Positions 1 through 5,590 of a stretch of 9,899 bases of DNA are shown in pieces (position 1 is the stretch's first letter; every line of letters starts with the position of its first letter). The stretch is from Flavobacteriales bacterium (GTDB taxonomy: Bacteria > Bacteroidota > Bacteroidia > NS11-12g > UBA955), in NCBI GenBank assembly GCA_947464515.1, contig CANHXF010000042.1, positions 1 to 9,899 on the forward strand, read 5' to 3'. Under the pieces are notes generated by a model. That model searched no databases. It saw nothing but the letters and a program-made list of their open reading frames with translations, and was not told the DNA's origin. Both the position numbers and the translations under genes were made by a program.

Positions 1-1
1 C

Positions 2-256
2 GATGGTGAAATTCGGGTTTGGGATGTGAACACGGGTGTATGTGTGTCGGTTCAGAAAAACTTGATTAGTACGGCCAAGGAAGCTAGATTTACTCCCAAT
101 AGCAAGTTGATGGCCGTGGCCGGTAAGATGTCGGCCCAGGGCGCCACTTTCGGAGCCATTATTTATCGTACGCCTCCAATTTGGACCAAGGCAAAACCTG
201 CACCAGTGAAGCCAGTGCCGGTAAAGTCGGCGACGCCAGCACGTCCGAAAAAGTAA
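2..256 (+). CDS. WD40 repeat protein, C-terminal fragment
   Basis: The reading frame is open from base 2 and ends at TAA 254-256, giving the last 84 residues of a protein whose start lies left of the window. It begins DGEIRVWDVNTG, the typical end of a WD40 blade (structural Asp, then WD). A second, more divergent blade follows (EARFTPNSKLMAVAG to IIYRTP). The last 25 or so residues are a low-complexity tail rich in Pro, Lys, Val and Ala with PVKPVPVK-type repeats, probably disordered. WD40 propellers are protein-interaction scaffolds; nothing visible shows the partner or the cellular site. An ATG occurs at base 26, but the upstream WD motif shows that it is internal. The gene is separated from ridA by 80 bp containing a small hairpin. 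Confidence 0.85.
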   Translation, partial: DGEIRVWDVNTGVCVSVQKNLISTAKEARFTPNSKLMAVAGKMSAQGATFGAIIYRTPPIWTKAKPAPVKPVPVKSATPARPKK

Positions 257-297
257 TGTGTCCAAAGGAATGACAATTCCTGGGATGTTGAAATTTG

Positions 298-312
298 GGT
301 TCATAAAGAACC
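298..312 (+). terminator. Small hairpin between WD40 gene and ridA
   Basis: GGTTC (298-302) and GAACC (308-312) can pair around an ATAAA loop, 41 bp after the WD40 stop. There is no clean T-run behind it (ATTTGTGCGC follows), so as an intrinsic terminator it would be weak. A second weak stem, AGGAAT/ATTCCT, lies at 266-281. Either could end the WD40 transcript or simply be chance. Confidence 0.25.
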
Positions 313-324
313 ATTTGTGCGCTT

Positions 325-332
325 TACATTTG
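325..332 (+). promoter_or_regulatory. TAnnTTTG -7 box upstream of ridA
   Basis: TACATTTG matches the Bacteroidota -7 consensus TAnnTTTG. It ends only 4 nt before the ridA ATG (TTTT between), so transcription from it would begin at or beside the start codon. No good -33 TTTG lies at the usual 19-21 nt spacing; the nearest material is TTCA at 300-303. The box is visible; the promoter activity and leaderless mRNA are inferred. Confidence 0.4.
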
Positions 333-336
333 TTTT

Positions 337-756
337 ATGTCAGATCAAAGTATCAATAGCGGAAAAGCGCCTGAGCCAGTGGGGTTGTATCCTCATGCCA
401 AGAGGGTAGGCAATTTGTTGTTTTTAAGTGGTGTGGGTCCAAGAGAGCGCGGCACGAAGAAGATTCCAGGGGTTACGTTAAATGAGGCGGGGGCAATTGA
501 GAGTTATGACATCGAGGCGCAATGCAGAAGTGTATTTCAGAACGTGCGATGGATTTTGGAGGATGCGGGTAGTTCTTGGGATAATATTGTTGATGTAACG
601 GTTTTTTTGACCAATATGAAGGATGATTTCCCAACGTATAATCGTTTGTGGGCTGAGTATTTTGGTCAGAATCCGCCATGTAGGACCACATTGGAGATCA
701 ATTGTTTGCCTACACCGATCGGGATCGAGTTGAAGGTGTTGGCTACTATCGATTGA
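337..756 (+). CDS. RidA-family deaminase, 2-aminomuconate deaminase-like
   Basis: A 139-residue cytosolic protein of the RidA/YjgF/UK114 family, whose members form trimers and hydrolyse imines or enamines at subunit interfaces. The family core is visible: VGNLLFLSGVGP near residues 24-35, the VFQNVRWILEDAGSSWDNIVDVTVFLTNM stretch near 66-94, the PCRTT motif with the substrate-binding Arg116, and GIELKVLA with Glu131. The start APEPVGLYPHAKRVG and the GVGPRERGTKKIPGV insertion look more like the 2-aminomuconate deaminase branch (kynurenine/3-hydroxyanthranilate catabolism) than general RidA. No other kynurenine-pathway gene is in the window, so the substrate is inferred from resemblance only. 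xerC starts 20 bp downstream, so the two are probably co-transcribed. The ATG is immediately preceded by a TAnnTTTG box. Confidence 0.8.
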   Translation: MSDQSINSGKAPEPVGLYPHAKRVGNLLFLSGVGPRERGTKKIPGVTLNEAGAIESYDIEAQCRSVFQNVRWILEDAGSSWDNIVDVTVFLTNMKDDFPTYNRLWAEYFGQNPPCRTTLEINCLPTPIGIELKVLATID

Positions 757-776
757 TATAATTTTCTTTCTTACTC

Positions 777-1652
777 ATGGGCATCGCTTTTGAATCGTTG
801 CGTAACCAATTTTTGGATTACATCGCAAAGACGAAGCGTATGTCGGTTCATACAGTATCGGCCTACAGTGGCGATTTAAAGCAGTTTGAAGATTTTTTGG
901 AGACTCAGTATGTGGGCAGCTTGGCTGAGTGCAAGGCGATTCACATTCGGGGTTTTATGGCGATGTTGTTGGGTGCGGGGTTAACGCCCAGGAGTGTGCA
1001 TCGCAAGGTTTCCAGTGTTAGGGGATGGTTTAAGTATTTGCGCAAACAGGGCTTAATGGTTGGCGATCCGATGAGTAAGATTATTCTGCCAAAGATGCCA
1101 AAGATGTTGGTGAAGGATATTCCGGCTTTGGATTTACATAATATGTTTGCGAATTTCCCTTGGAATGAGGTGGATCAGGGCGAGCGAGATCGGTTGTTGC
1201 TGTTGCTGTTTTATACCACGGGGATGCGTTTGAGTGAGTTGATTGGGTTAAAGGCGGGCGACATTGATTTTCATAGGGGGAGTTTGCGGGTTTTGGGTAA
1301 GCGGAACAAGGAGAGGATTATTCCGATGCATCCGGAGGTGGTGGATTGGTTGAAGGAGTATATGGGCAGTCACGGTGGTGTTTATTTGTTTGAGACAGAA
1401 AAGGGGGAGCCGCTTTATCCGATGTTGGTTTATCGGTTGGTGAATCGTTATTTGAAGTTGTTTTCTCATGCGGCCAAGACGAGTCCTCACGTGTTGCGAC
1501 ATAGTTTTGCGACGCATATGTTGAACAACGGGGCAAATTTGTTGGCGATTAAGGATATTCTGGGTCACGCAAATTTGTCGGCCACCCAGGTATATACAAA
1601 GAATTCATTTGAGAAGTTGAAGCAGGTTCATGCTTTGCATCCACGGAAGTGA
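777..1652 (+). CDS. xerC: Tyrosine recombinase XerC/XerD type
   Basis: A 291-residue tyrosine recombinase of normal Xer length. Residues 5-90 form the N-terminal SAM-like core-binding domain (FLDYIAKTKRMSVHTVSAYSGDL, then RSVHRKVSSVRGWFKYL). The catalytic domain carries the full set of active residues: Arg151 (TGMRLSEL), Lys175 (LGKRNKER), His238 and Arg241 (HVLRHSFATHML), His264 (LGHANLSAT) and nucleophile Tyr273 (QVYTKNSF). Family members resolve chromosome dimers at dif with FtsK; this is the single-copy housekeeping type and shows no integrase accessory domain. It is assigned to XerC from overall look and from the known rpsU-xerC linkage in Bacteroidota; XerD cannot be excluded. Leu is coded mostly by TTG and the strand is notably G+T-rich. 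The stop codon lies at the edge of a 16-bp tandem repeat. There is no SD before the ATG. Confidence 0.88.
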   Translation: MGIAFESLRNQFLDYIAKTKRMSVHTVSAYSGDLKQFEDFLETQYVGSLAECKAIHIRGFMAMLLGAGLTPRSVHRKVSSVRGWFKYLRKQGLMVGDPMSKIILPKMPKMLVKDIPALDLHNMFANFPWNEVDQGERDRLLLLLFYTTGMRLSELIGLKAGDIDFHRGSLRVLGKRNKERIIPMHPEVVDWLKEYMGSHGGVYLFETEKGEPLYPMLVYRLVNRYLKLFSHAAKTSPHVLRHSFATHMLNNGANLLAIKDILGHANLSATQVYTKNSFEKLKQVHALHPRK

Positions 1653-1661
1653 TTAATATCC

Positions 1662-1741
1662 GGGGAGTAATTGATCCGGGGAGTAATTGATCTGGGGAGT
1701 GATTGATCTGAGGAGTAATTGATATGGGGAGTAATTGATAT
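1662..1741. repeat. Five tandem 16-bp repeats after xerC
   Basis: Five head-to-tail 16-bp units of consensus GGGGAGTAATTGATCT run at 1662-1677, 1678-1693, 1694-1709, 1710-1725 and 1726-1741. Differences are few: unit 3 has GTGATT, unit 4 begins GAGG, and the last two bases go CC, CT, CT, AT, AT along the array. A decayed unit (GGAAGTGATTAATATCC, about 1645-1661) precedes it and includes the xerC TGA stop. A near-palindrome GGAAATTATTCC (1742-1753) follows. The unit length is not a multiple of three, and the array lies outside any credible gene. The ordered change of the final dinucleotide suggests stepwise duplication. Confidence 0.9.
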
Positions 1742-1804
1742 GGAAATTATTCCAATGGGAGGACCATGAATCGGATGTAGGGATTTTATGGGTATCCCGA
1801 GAAT

Positions 1805-1833
1805 AAAAAAAGCCACCCGAAGGGTGGCTTTTC
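1805..1833 (-). terminator. Rho-independent terminator of rpsU, possibly bidirectional
   Basis: An 11-bp perfect stem, AAAAGCCACCC (1808-1818) with GGGTGGCTTTT (1822-1832), closes on a 3-nt loop (GAA on +, TTC on -). Read on the minus strand it is followed by a run of seven T, a strong terminator 55 nt beyond the rpsU stop. Read on the plus strand the tail is TTTTC, weaker but probably usable for the ridA-xerC transcript. It lies between the two convergent units, so one hairpin can serve both. Confidence 0.85.
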
Positions 1834-1887
1834 TACAAAGTCTATAGTTTATTCGATTGGACGTGCCAATGCGGGGTAGATCGCAGC

Positions 1888-2085
1888 TTATGCTTCTACG
1901 TCGGCAATCTGCATTTTCTGCTTGTAGGCTGCACGAATTTTCTGCATACGCTTGGTAATACAGGGCTTTTCGAATGCCTGACGAGCACGAAGTGCTTTCA
2001 CAACACCAGTTTTTTCAAACTTCTTCTTGAACTTCTTCAGTGCCTTCTCCAGCGAATCGTTTTCTTTTACGTTAATTATAAGCAT
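1888..2085 (-). CDS. rpsU: 30S ribosomal protein bS21
   Basis: A 65-residue, Lys/Arg-rich protein that matches bS21 in length and pattern: VKENDSLEKALKKFKKKFEKTGVV, then LRARQAFEKPCITKRMQKIRAAYKQKM. It sits at the 30S platform next to the 3' end of 16S rRNA. Tyr54 (RAAYKQK) is present; in the Bacteroidia this tyrosine is known to help bury the anti-Shine-Dalgarno tail with bS6 and bS18. The 21-nt stretch between the -7 box and the ATG is A-rich and has no SD. The gene has its own apparent promoter in the 58 bp after the acyl-CoA dehydrogenase gene and a strong terminator downstream. Confidence 0.95.
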   Translation of the reverse strand: MLIINVKENDSLEKALKKFKKKFEKTGVVKALRARQAFEKPCITKRMQKIRAAYKQKMQIADVEA

Positions 2086-2106
2086 GTTAAATTTTTATTT
2101 GGGTCA

Positions 2107-2138
2107 CAAAAATAGATGTTTTTATCGATAAAGGCAAG
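2107..2138 (-). promoter_or_regulatory. Bacteroidota-type promoter of rpsU
   Basis: On the minus strand, TATTTTTG (2107-2114) fits the -7 consensus TAnnTTTG. CTTG (2135-2138), one base off the -33 TTTG, lies 20 nt upstream of it. This is the best-formed two-part promoter in the window, with 21 nt between the -7 box and the rpsU ATG. Confidence 0.55.
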
Positions 2139-2143
2139 TTCTT

Positions 2144-3289
2144 TTAATCTTTCAGAATGTTTCTTGAGATGACGAGTTTTTGAATCTCGCTAGTTCCTTC
2201 CCCGATGGTACAAAGTTTACAGTCTCTGTAGAATTTTTCTACTGGGAAATCTTTCGTATATCCATAACCACCAAATATTTGCACGGCTTCGTTGGCGCAA
2301 TACACGCTTACTTCAGATGCATAGTATTTTGCCATCGCACCTTCTTTCGTCATATTGAGTCCTTTGTTTTTTCTGTCGGCCGCCTCTTGTGTCAACAATT
2401 CTGCCGCCTCAATTCTTGTCGCCATGTCCGCCAATTTGAAAGCAATTGCCTGGAAACTTGAAATAGGCTGACCAAACTGTTCTCTTTCTTTGGAGTATTT
2501 CAAAGCTGCTTCATAGGCTCCTTTTGCGATTCCCAATGACAATGCGGCAATTGAAATTCTACCGCCATCAAGGATTTTCATGGCTTGAATAAAACCATCG
2601 CCGATGTTTCCTAGGATATTTGTTTCTGGGACCCTGCAATCTTCGAAAATCATTTCGGCCGTTTCGCTGGCGCGCATGCCCAATTTATTTTCTTTTTTAC
2701 CGCCTCTAAACCCTGGAGTACCTCGCTCTACAACAAATGCAGTAATACCTCTGGAGTCGAGTAGTTCGCCAGTTCTAGCCAAAACCACCGCAACATCGCC
2801 GGTGATGCCATGGGTAATCCAATTCTTTGAACCGTTAAGTACCCAGTGGTCGCCATCTTTTTTTGCCACGCATTGCATACGTAAGGCATCTGAACCTGTG
2901 TTGGCTTCCGTTAAGCCCCAAGCGCCGATCCATTCAGCCGTAGCCAATTTGGGTAGCCATCTTTGTTTTTGTTCTTCGTTGGCAAAGGATAAAATATGTC
3001 CTGTGCATAGGCTGTTGTGGGCTGCCATCGACAATCCAACGCTACCACAGACTTTGGCTAATTCTTCAATGGCTGCGGCATATTCATAATAACTCAATCC
3101 GGAACCGTTGTATTTTTCGGGCACGAGAACGCCCATCAAGCCCAATTCGCCAAGTGCCTTGAAAATGTGAATAGGGAAGGTTTGAGACTCGTCCCAATCC
3201 ATCAAGTGCGGACGTATGTTTTTGTCTGCAAAATCGCGCACGGTTTGTCTAACCATCAATACGCTTTCACTTTCTTGGAAATTCATCAT
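2144..3289 (-). CDS. Acyl-CoA dehydrogenase (short-chain/butyryl type)
   Basis: A 381-residue FAD-dependent acyl-CoA dehydrogenase, full length for the family, which oxidises acyl-CoA to trans-2-enoyl-CoA and passes electrons to ETF. The helical N-terminal domain spans about 1-115. The flavin-binding middle strand has WGLTEANTGSD (124-134) and NWITHG (156-161). The C-terminal helical domain has KEREQFGQPISSFQA (267-281) and IFGGYGYTKDFPVEKFYRD (338-356). The catalytic base is Glu364 in IGEGTSEIQ, the position used by short- and medium-chain members. Chain length cannot be read from the sequence, and branched-chain or glutaryl-type substrates are possible. The protein starts MM, and either ATG (3289 or 3286) would do. 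It is followed by rpsU and preceded by the helix-hairpin-helix gene across 111 bp that hold a possible promoter. Confidence 0.92.
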   Translation of the reverse strand: MMNFQESESVLMVRQTVRDFADKNIRPHLMDWDESQTFPIHIFKALGELGLMGVLVPEKYNGSGLSYYEYAAAIEELAKVCGSVGLSMAAHNSLCTGHILSFANEEQKQRWLPKLATAEWIGAWGLTEANTGSDALRMQCVAKKDGDHWVLNGSKNWITHGITGDVAVVLARTGELLDSRGITAFVVERGTPGFRGGKKENKLGMRASETAEMIFEDCRVPETNILGNIGDGFIQAMKILDGGRISIAALSLGIAKGAYEAALKYSKEREQFGQPISSFQAIAFKLADMATRIEAAELLTQEAADRKNKGLNMTKEGAMAKYYASEVSVYCANEAVQIFGGYGYTKDFPVEKFYRDCKLCTIGEGTSEIQKLVISRNILKD

Positions 3290-3301
3290 ATTTATTATTT
3301 A

Positions 3302-3309
3302 CAAAGATA
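3302..3309 (-). promoter_or_regulatory. TAnnTTTG -7 box upstream of acyl-CoA dehydrogenase
   Basis: TATCTTTG on the minus strand fits TAnnTTTG and lies 12 nt before the first ATG. The -33 region at 19-20 nt spacing reads TAAC/TTAA, a poor match to TTTG. If active, the 5' leader would be only a few nucleotides. The rest of the gap (3310-3400) holds one small AT-rich hairpin (ATTTCT/AGAAAT, 3345-3360) and nothing else recognisable. Confidence 0.4.
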
Positions 3310-3400
3310 TCAAACGCGCGCCTTACCTGTTAATCGCAATGCCTATTTCTTTGAAGAAATTTGTGGGTTGTTCGATGTGTTGCATAGAGTGATAATAGCC

Positions 3401-4198
3401 TTATTCGATAAATCGTAAATACGGCTCGATTTTAGATTTTTCCTCCATGCTGAGACCTTGCATATCAAGCCAAATGCGTTTTGTTAGTTGTGGATGCTGC
3501 GTGAAAAAAGGGCCCAGAATTTTGGCTCTGTTGGGTCCAACATATGGATGCTTATAAAGCTGTTTGAAATCCACTTTTTCATTGATCGGAATGAGTTTTG
3601 ATTTGTCGATGGTGATTCTGGCCGACATTACCTCCGCGAGCGTGGTGTCGATTTTAGGAATTTCGATCAATTGTGAAGCCGAATAAAATCCGCCAAGTTT
3701 TTCTCTGAATCTCAGTATTCTCCTTGCGATTGAAGGTCCAATTCCGGGTAGTTCGTCGAGACTTGCACTATCAATATTATTTATGTTGATGTTGGCGGGA
3801 AATGGATTTTTGCGATCAAGGATTTTAGTGAGCTCAGGTTGTAAATATTGCAAATGATTTTTTCCTTCTTGCGATTTTCGCAATTCCATCAAAAGGGCGA
3901 AGGCCATTTTATTCGATAAAGGTTTTGGATATTTTGAATTTGTATTCCAGTGCTCGGGGCTGTATTTCCCTTCTGGAGATTTCCAATTGTTGCTATATTT
4001 CGACCTCTCGTGTTTATTCCGATAACCCTTCGATAATTCCGGAAGCCCCTTTGGTGCTTGGAGTTCAGATAAGGTCATTGTCCTTTGGGCCTGGGAATGA
4101 CATCGAACAATGCCCATAATAGAAAGGGTCGTTATGGCGAACCAGAACGACCCTTGAGTAATATTTTTTCGTAATCCTAACACCGCTAACCTGTCCAA
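3401..4198 (-). CDS. Membrane-anchored helix-hairpin-helix (ComEA-like) protein
   Basis: A 265-residue protein with an N-terminal hydrophobic segment (about 17-31, FWFAITTLSIMGIV) that is a signal anchor or uncleaved signal. A polar low-complexity stretch rich in Ser, Asn, Lys and Tyr follows (about 55-95). A clear helix-hairpin-helix pair covers 138-180 (NINNIDSASLDELPGIGPSIARRI, then LGGFYSASQLIEI). A second, weaker copy covers 213-238 (QLYKHPYVGPNRAKIL). Such domains bind DNA without sequence preference; ComEA proteins do this in DNA uptake, but the role of the Bacteroidota form is not established. No ATG opens the frame. Position 4198 is TTG, GTG at 4183 is an alternative, and the first ATG (codon 28) would cut the hydrophobic segment. 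The frame is the same as that of the synthase upstream, whose stop lies 15 bp before. Confidence 0.75.
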   Translation of the reverse strand: MDRLAVLGLRKNITQGSFWFAITTLSIMGIVRCHSQAQRTMTLSELQAPKGLPELSKGYRNKHERSKYSNNWKSPEGKYSPEHWNTNSKYPKPLSNKMAFALLMELRKSQEGKNHLQYLQPELTKILDRKNPFPANININNIDSASLDELPGIGPSIARRILRFREKLGGFYSASQLIEIPKIDTTLAEVMSARITIDKSKLIPINEKVDFKQLYKHPYVGPNRAKILGPFFTQHPQLTKRIWLDMQGLSMEEKSKIEPYLRFIE

Positions 4199-4213
4199 TC
4201 GACAGGAGCGAAA

Positions 4214-5461
4214 TTAGGCGAACTCAGCCAATTTTTCTTTGCGATATTCGCCAGAGTCCAATTTGTTTTTGATAGATTTAAAAGCGTCGATTGTTTCTTG
4301 AACATCCTCTAGAGAGTGCACAGCGGTAGGAATCAAGCGCAAAATAATCATACCTTTTGGCACCACTGGGTAAACCACGATACTGCAGAAAATGTTAAAA
4401 TTCTCGCGCAAATCGAGGGTAAGGTGAGTGGCCTCGGGGATTGTGCCATTCAAAACAACAGGAGTAACTGGGGTTGTTGTGATTCCGATGTTAAAACCGG
4501 CATCTTTCAATCCGTTTTGCAAGGCATTGGTGATGGTCCACAATTTATCCTTGAGCTCAGGCTGCGTGCGAATCATTTCTAATCGTTTGATAGAACCAAC
4601 TACCAACGGCATCGGCAACGCCTTTGCATAGATTTGAGAACGCATATTGTAACGCAAGAATTTAATGACGTGTGGTTCAGAGGCGATAAATGCCCCAATT
4701 CCGGCCATTGATTTGGCGAAAGTTGAGAAATAAATATCAACGCCCTCGGTAACGCCTTGCTCTTCCGCGGTACCCGCACCCGTTTTTCCCATCGTTCCGA
4801 AACCATGCGCATCGTCAACGAAAAGGCGGAAATTGAATTTGCTTTTCAGCTCCACGATTTCCTTCAATTTTCCTTGAGATCCGGTCATTCCGAAAACACC
4901 TTCGGTAATTACTAATATCGCACCACCGGTGGCTTCAACCACTTTGGTAGCACGTCTGAGTTGTTGCTCTAAACTTTCGATGTTGTTGTGGTTGTAAACG
5001 AAACGTTTGCCCATGTGAAGACGAACGCCATCGATAATACAAGCATGCGATTCTGCATCGTAAACGATCACATCGTGGCGATCAACCAAAGCGTCAATGG
5101 CGCTCAAAACACCTTGATAACCATAGTTCAACAGAATACAATCGGGTTTTTGCACGAAGCTCGCTAAATCGCGCTCCAACTGCTCATGATAATTGCTGTT
5201 TCCGCTCATCATTCGCGCTCCCATAGGATAGGCCATTCCGAATTGTGCGGCGGCATCCGTATCGGCTTTCATCACATCGGGGTGATTTGCTAAGCCCAAA
5301 TAATTGTTTAAACTCCAGTTGAGGCGTTCTTTTCCGCGGAAAATCATGCGCGGGCCGATAGGGCCTTCTAATTTCGGGAAAGTGTAATAACCGTGTGCGT
5401 TGTCGGCGTGCTGACCCAAAGGACCCATACGCTCATGCAGTTTGTCGAATATGTCTCTCAT
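4214..5461 (-). CDS. spt: Alpha-oxoamine synthase, serine palmitoyltransferase-like
   Basis: A 415-residue fold-type I PLP enzyme of the alpha-oxoamine synthase family, which condenses an amino acid with an acyl thioester and releases CO2. The family's residues are in place with serine palmitoyltransferase spacing: His139 (AESHA) stacking on PLP, Asp216 and His219 (VDDAHGFG), and the Schiff-base Lys250 (TFAKSMAG), 34 residues after the Asp. The C-terminal RLIPTAVHS motif is also typical. In Bacteroidota close relatives make 3-ketosphinganine (serine plus palmitoyl thioester) for sphingolipids, or act on cysteate for sulfonolipids. AONS and glycine C-acetyltransferase (Kbl) are more distant alternatives. 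TFAKS, where many relatives have TFSKA or TFGKA, is a mild variant. No other lipid gene is adjacent. The ATG at 5461 is clear, with no SD. The symbol states family resemblance, not proven substrate. Confidence 0.8.
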   Translation of the reverse strand: MRDIFDKLHERMGPLGQHADNAHGYYTFPKLEGPIGPRMIFRGKERLNWSLNNYLGLANHPDVMKADTDAAAQFGMAYPMGARMMSGNSNYHEQLERDLASFVQKPDCILLNYGYQGVLSAIDALVDRHDVIVYDAESHACIIDGVRLHMGKRFVYNHNNIESLEQQLRRATKVVEATGGAILVITEGVFGMTGSQGKLKEIVELKSKFNFRLFVDDAHGFGTMGKTGAGTAEEQGVTEGVDIYFSTFAKSMAGIGAFIASEPHVIKFLRYNMRSQIYAKALPMPLVVGSIKRLEMIRTQPELKDKLWTITNALQNGLKDAGFNIGITTTPVTPVVLNGTIPEATHLTLDLRENFNIFCSIVVYPVVPKGMIILRLIPTAVHSLEDVQETIDAFKSIKNKLDSGEYRKEKLAEFA

Positions 5462-5487
5462 GATAATTGACTACAAATAGATTGATG

Positions 5488-5495
5488 CAAATTTA
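5488..5495 (-). promoter_or_regulatory. TAnnTTTG -7 box upstream of the oxoamine synthase
   Basis: TAAATTTG on the minus strand fits TAnnTTTG, 26 nt before the ATG. No TTTG is present at -33 spacing (5515-5519 reads AACG/AAAC). The remainder of the 129-bp gap back to the methyltransferase stop shows no obvious terminator, so read-through from that gene is possible. Confidence 0.35.
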
Positions 5496-5590
5496 ACAGT
5501 GTAATTATAATAATCGTTTAGAAGTTGTTCTCCGTTTGTGAATAAGGTGAAAACATTTATTTAGTGGATGAATTAGACCTATTGGTTGAA

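Noticed and set aside
757..762. TATAAT before xerC
   Set aside because: It matches the E. coli -10 box, but Bacteroidota sigma factors use TAnnTTTG, and ridA and xerC are only 20 bp apart; more likely AT-rich chance.
1662..1741. CRISPR array
   Set aside because: The 16-bp units are directly adjacent, with no unique spacers and no cas genes nearby.
1645..1760. dif or attachment site next to xerC
   Set aside because: The units lack the paired inverted arms of about 11 bp with a short central spacer expected of a Xer site, and no integrated element is visible.
2604..3089. 161-codon open frame on the plus strand
   Set aside because: It is wholly antisense to the acyl-CoA dehydrogenase gene and has no recognisable domain or upstream signal; the minus-strand frame has full family motifs.
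3345..3360. AT-rich hairpin after the helix-hairpin-helix gene
   Set aside because: The stem is only 6 bp, has no G or C clamp and no T-run on the minus strand, so it is unlikely to be a terminator.
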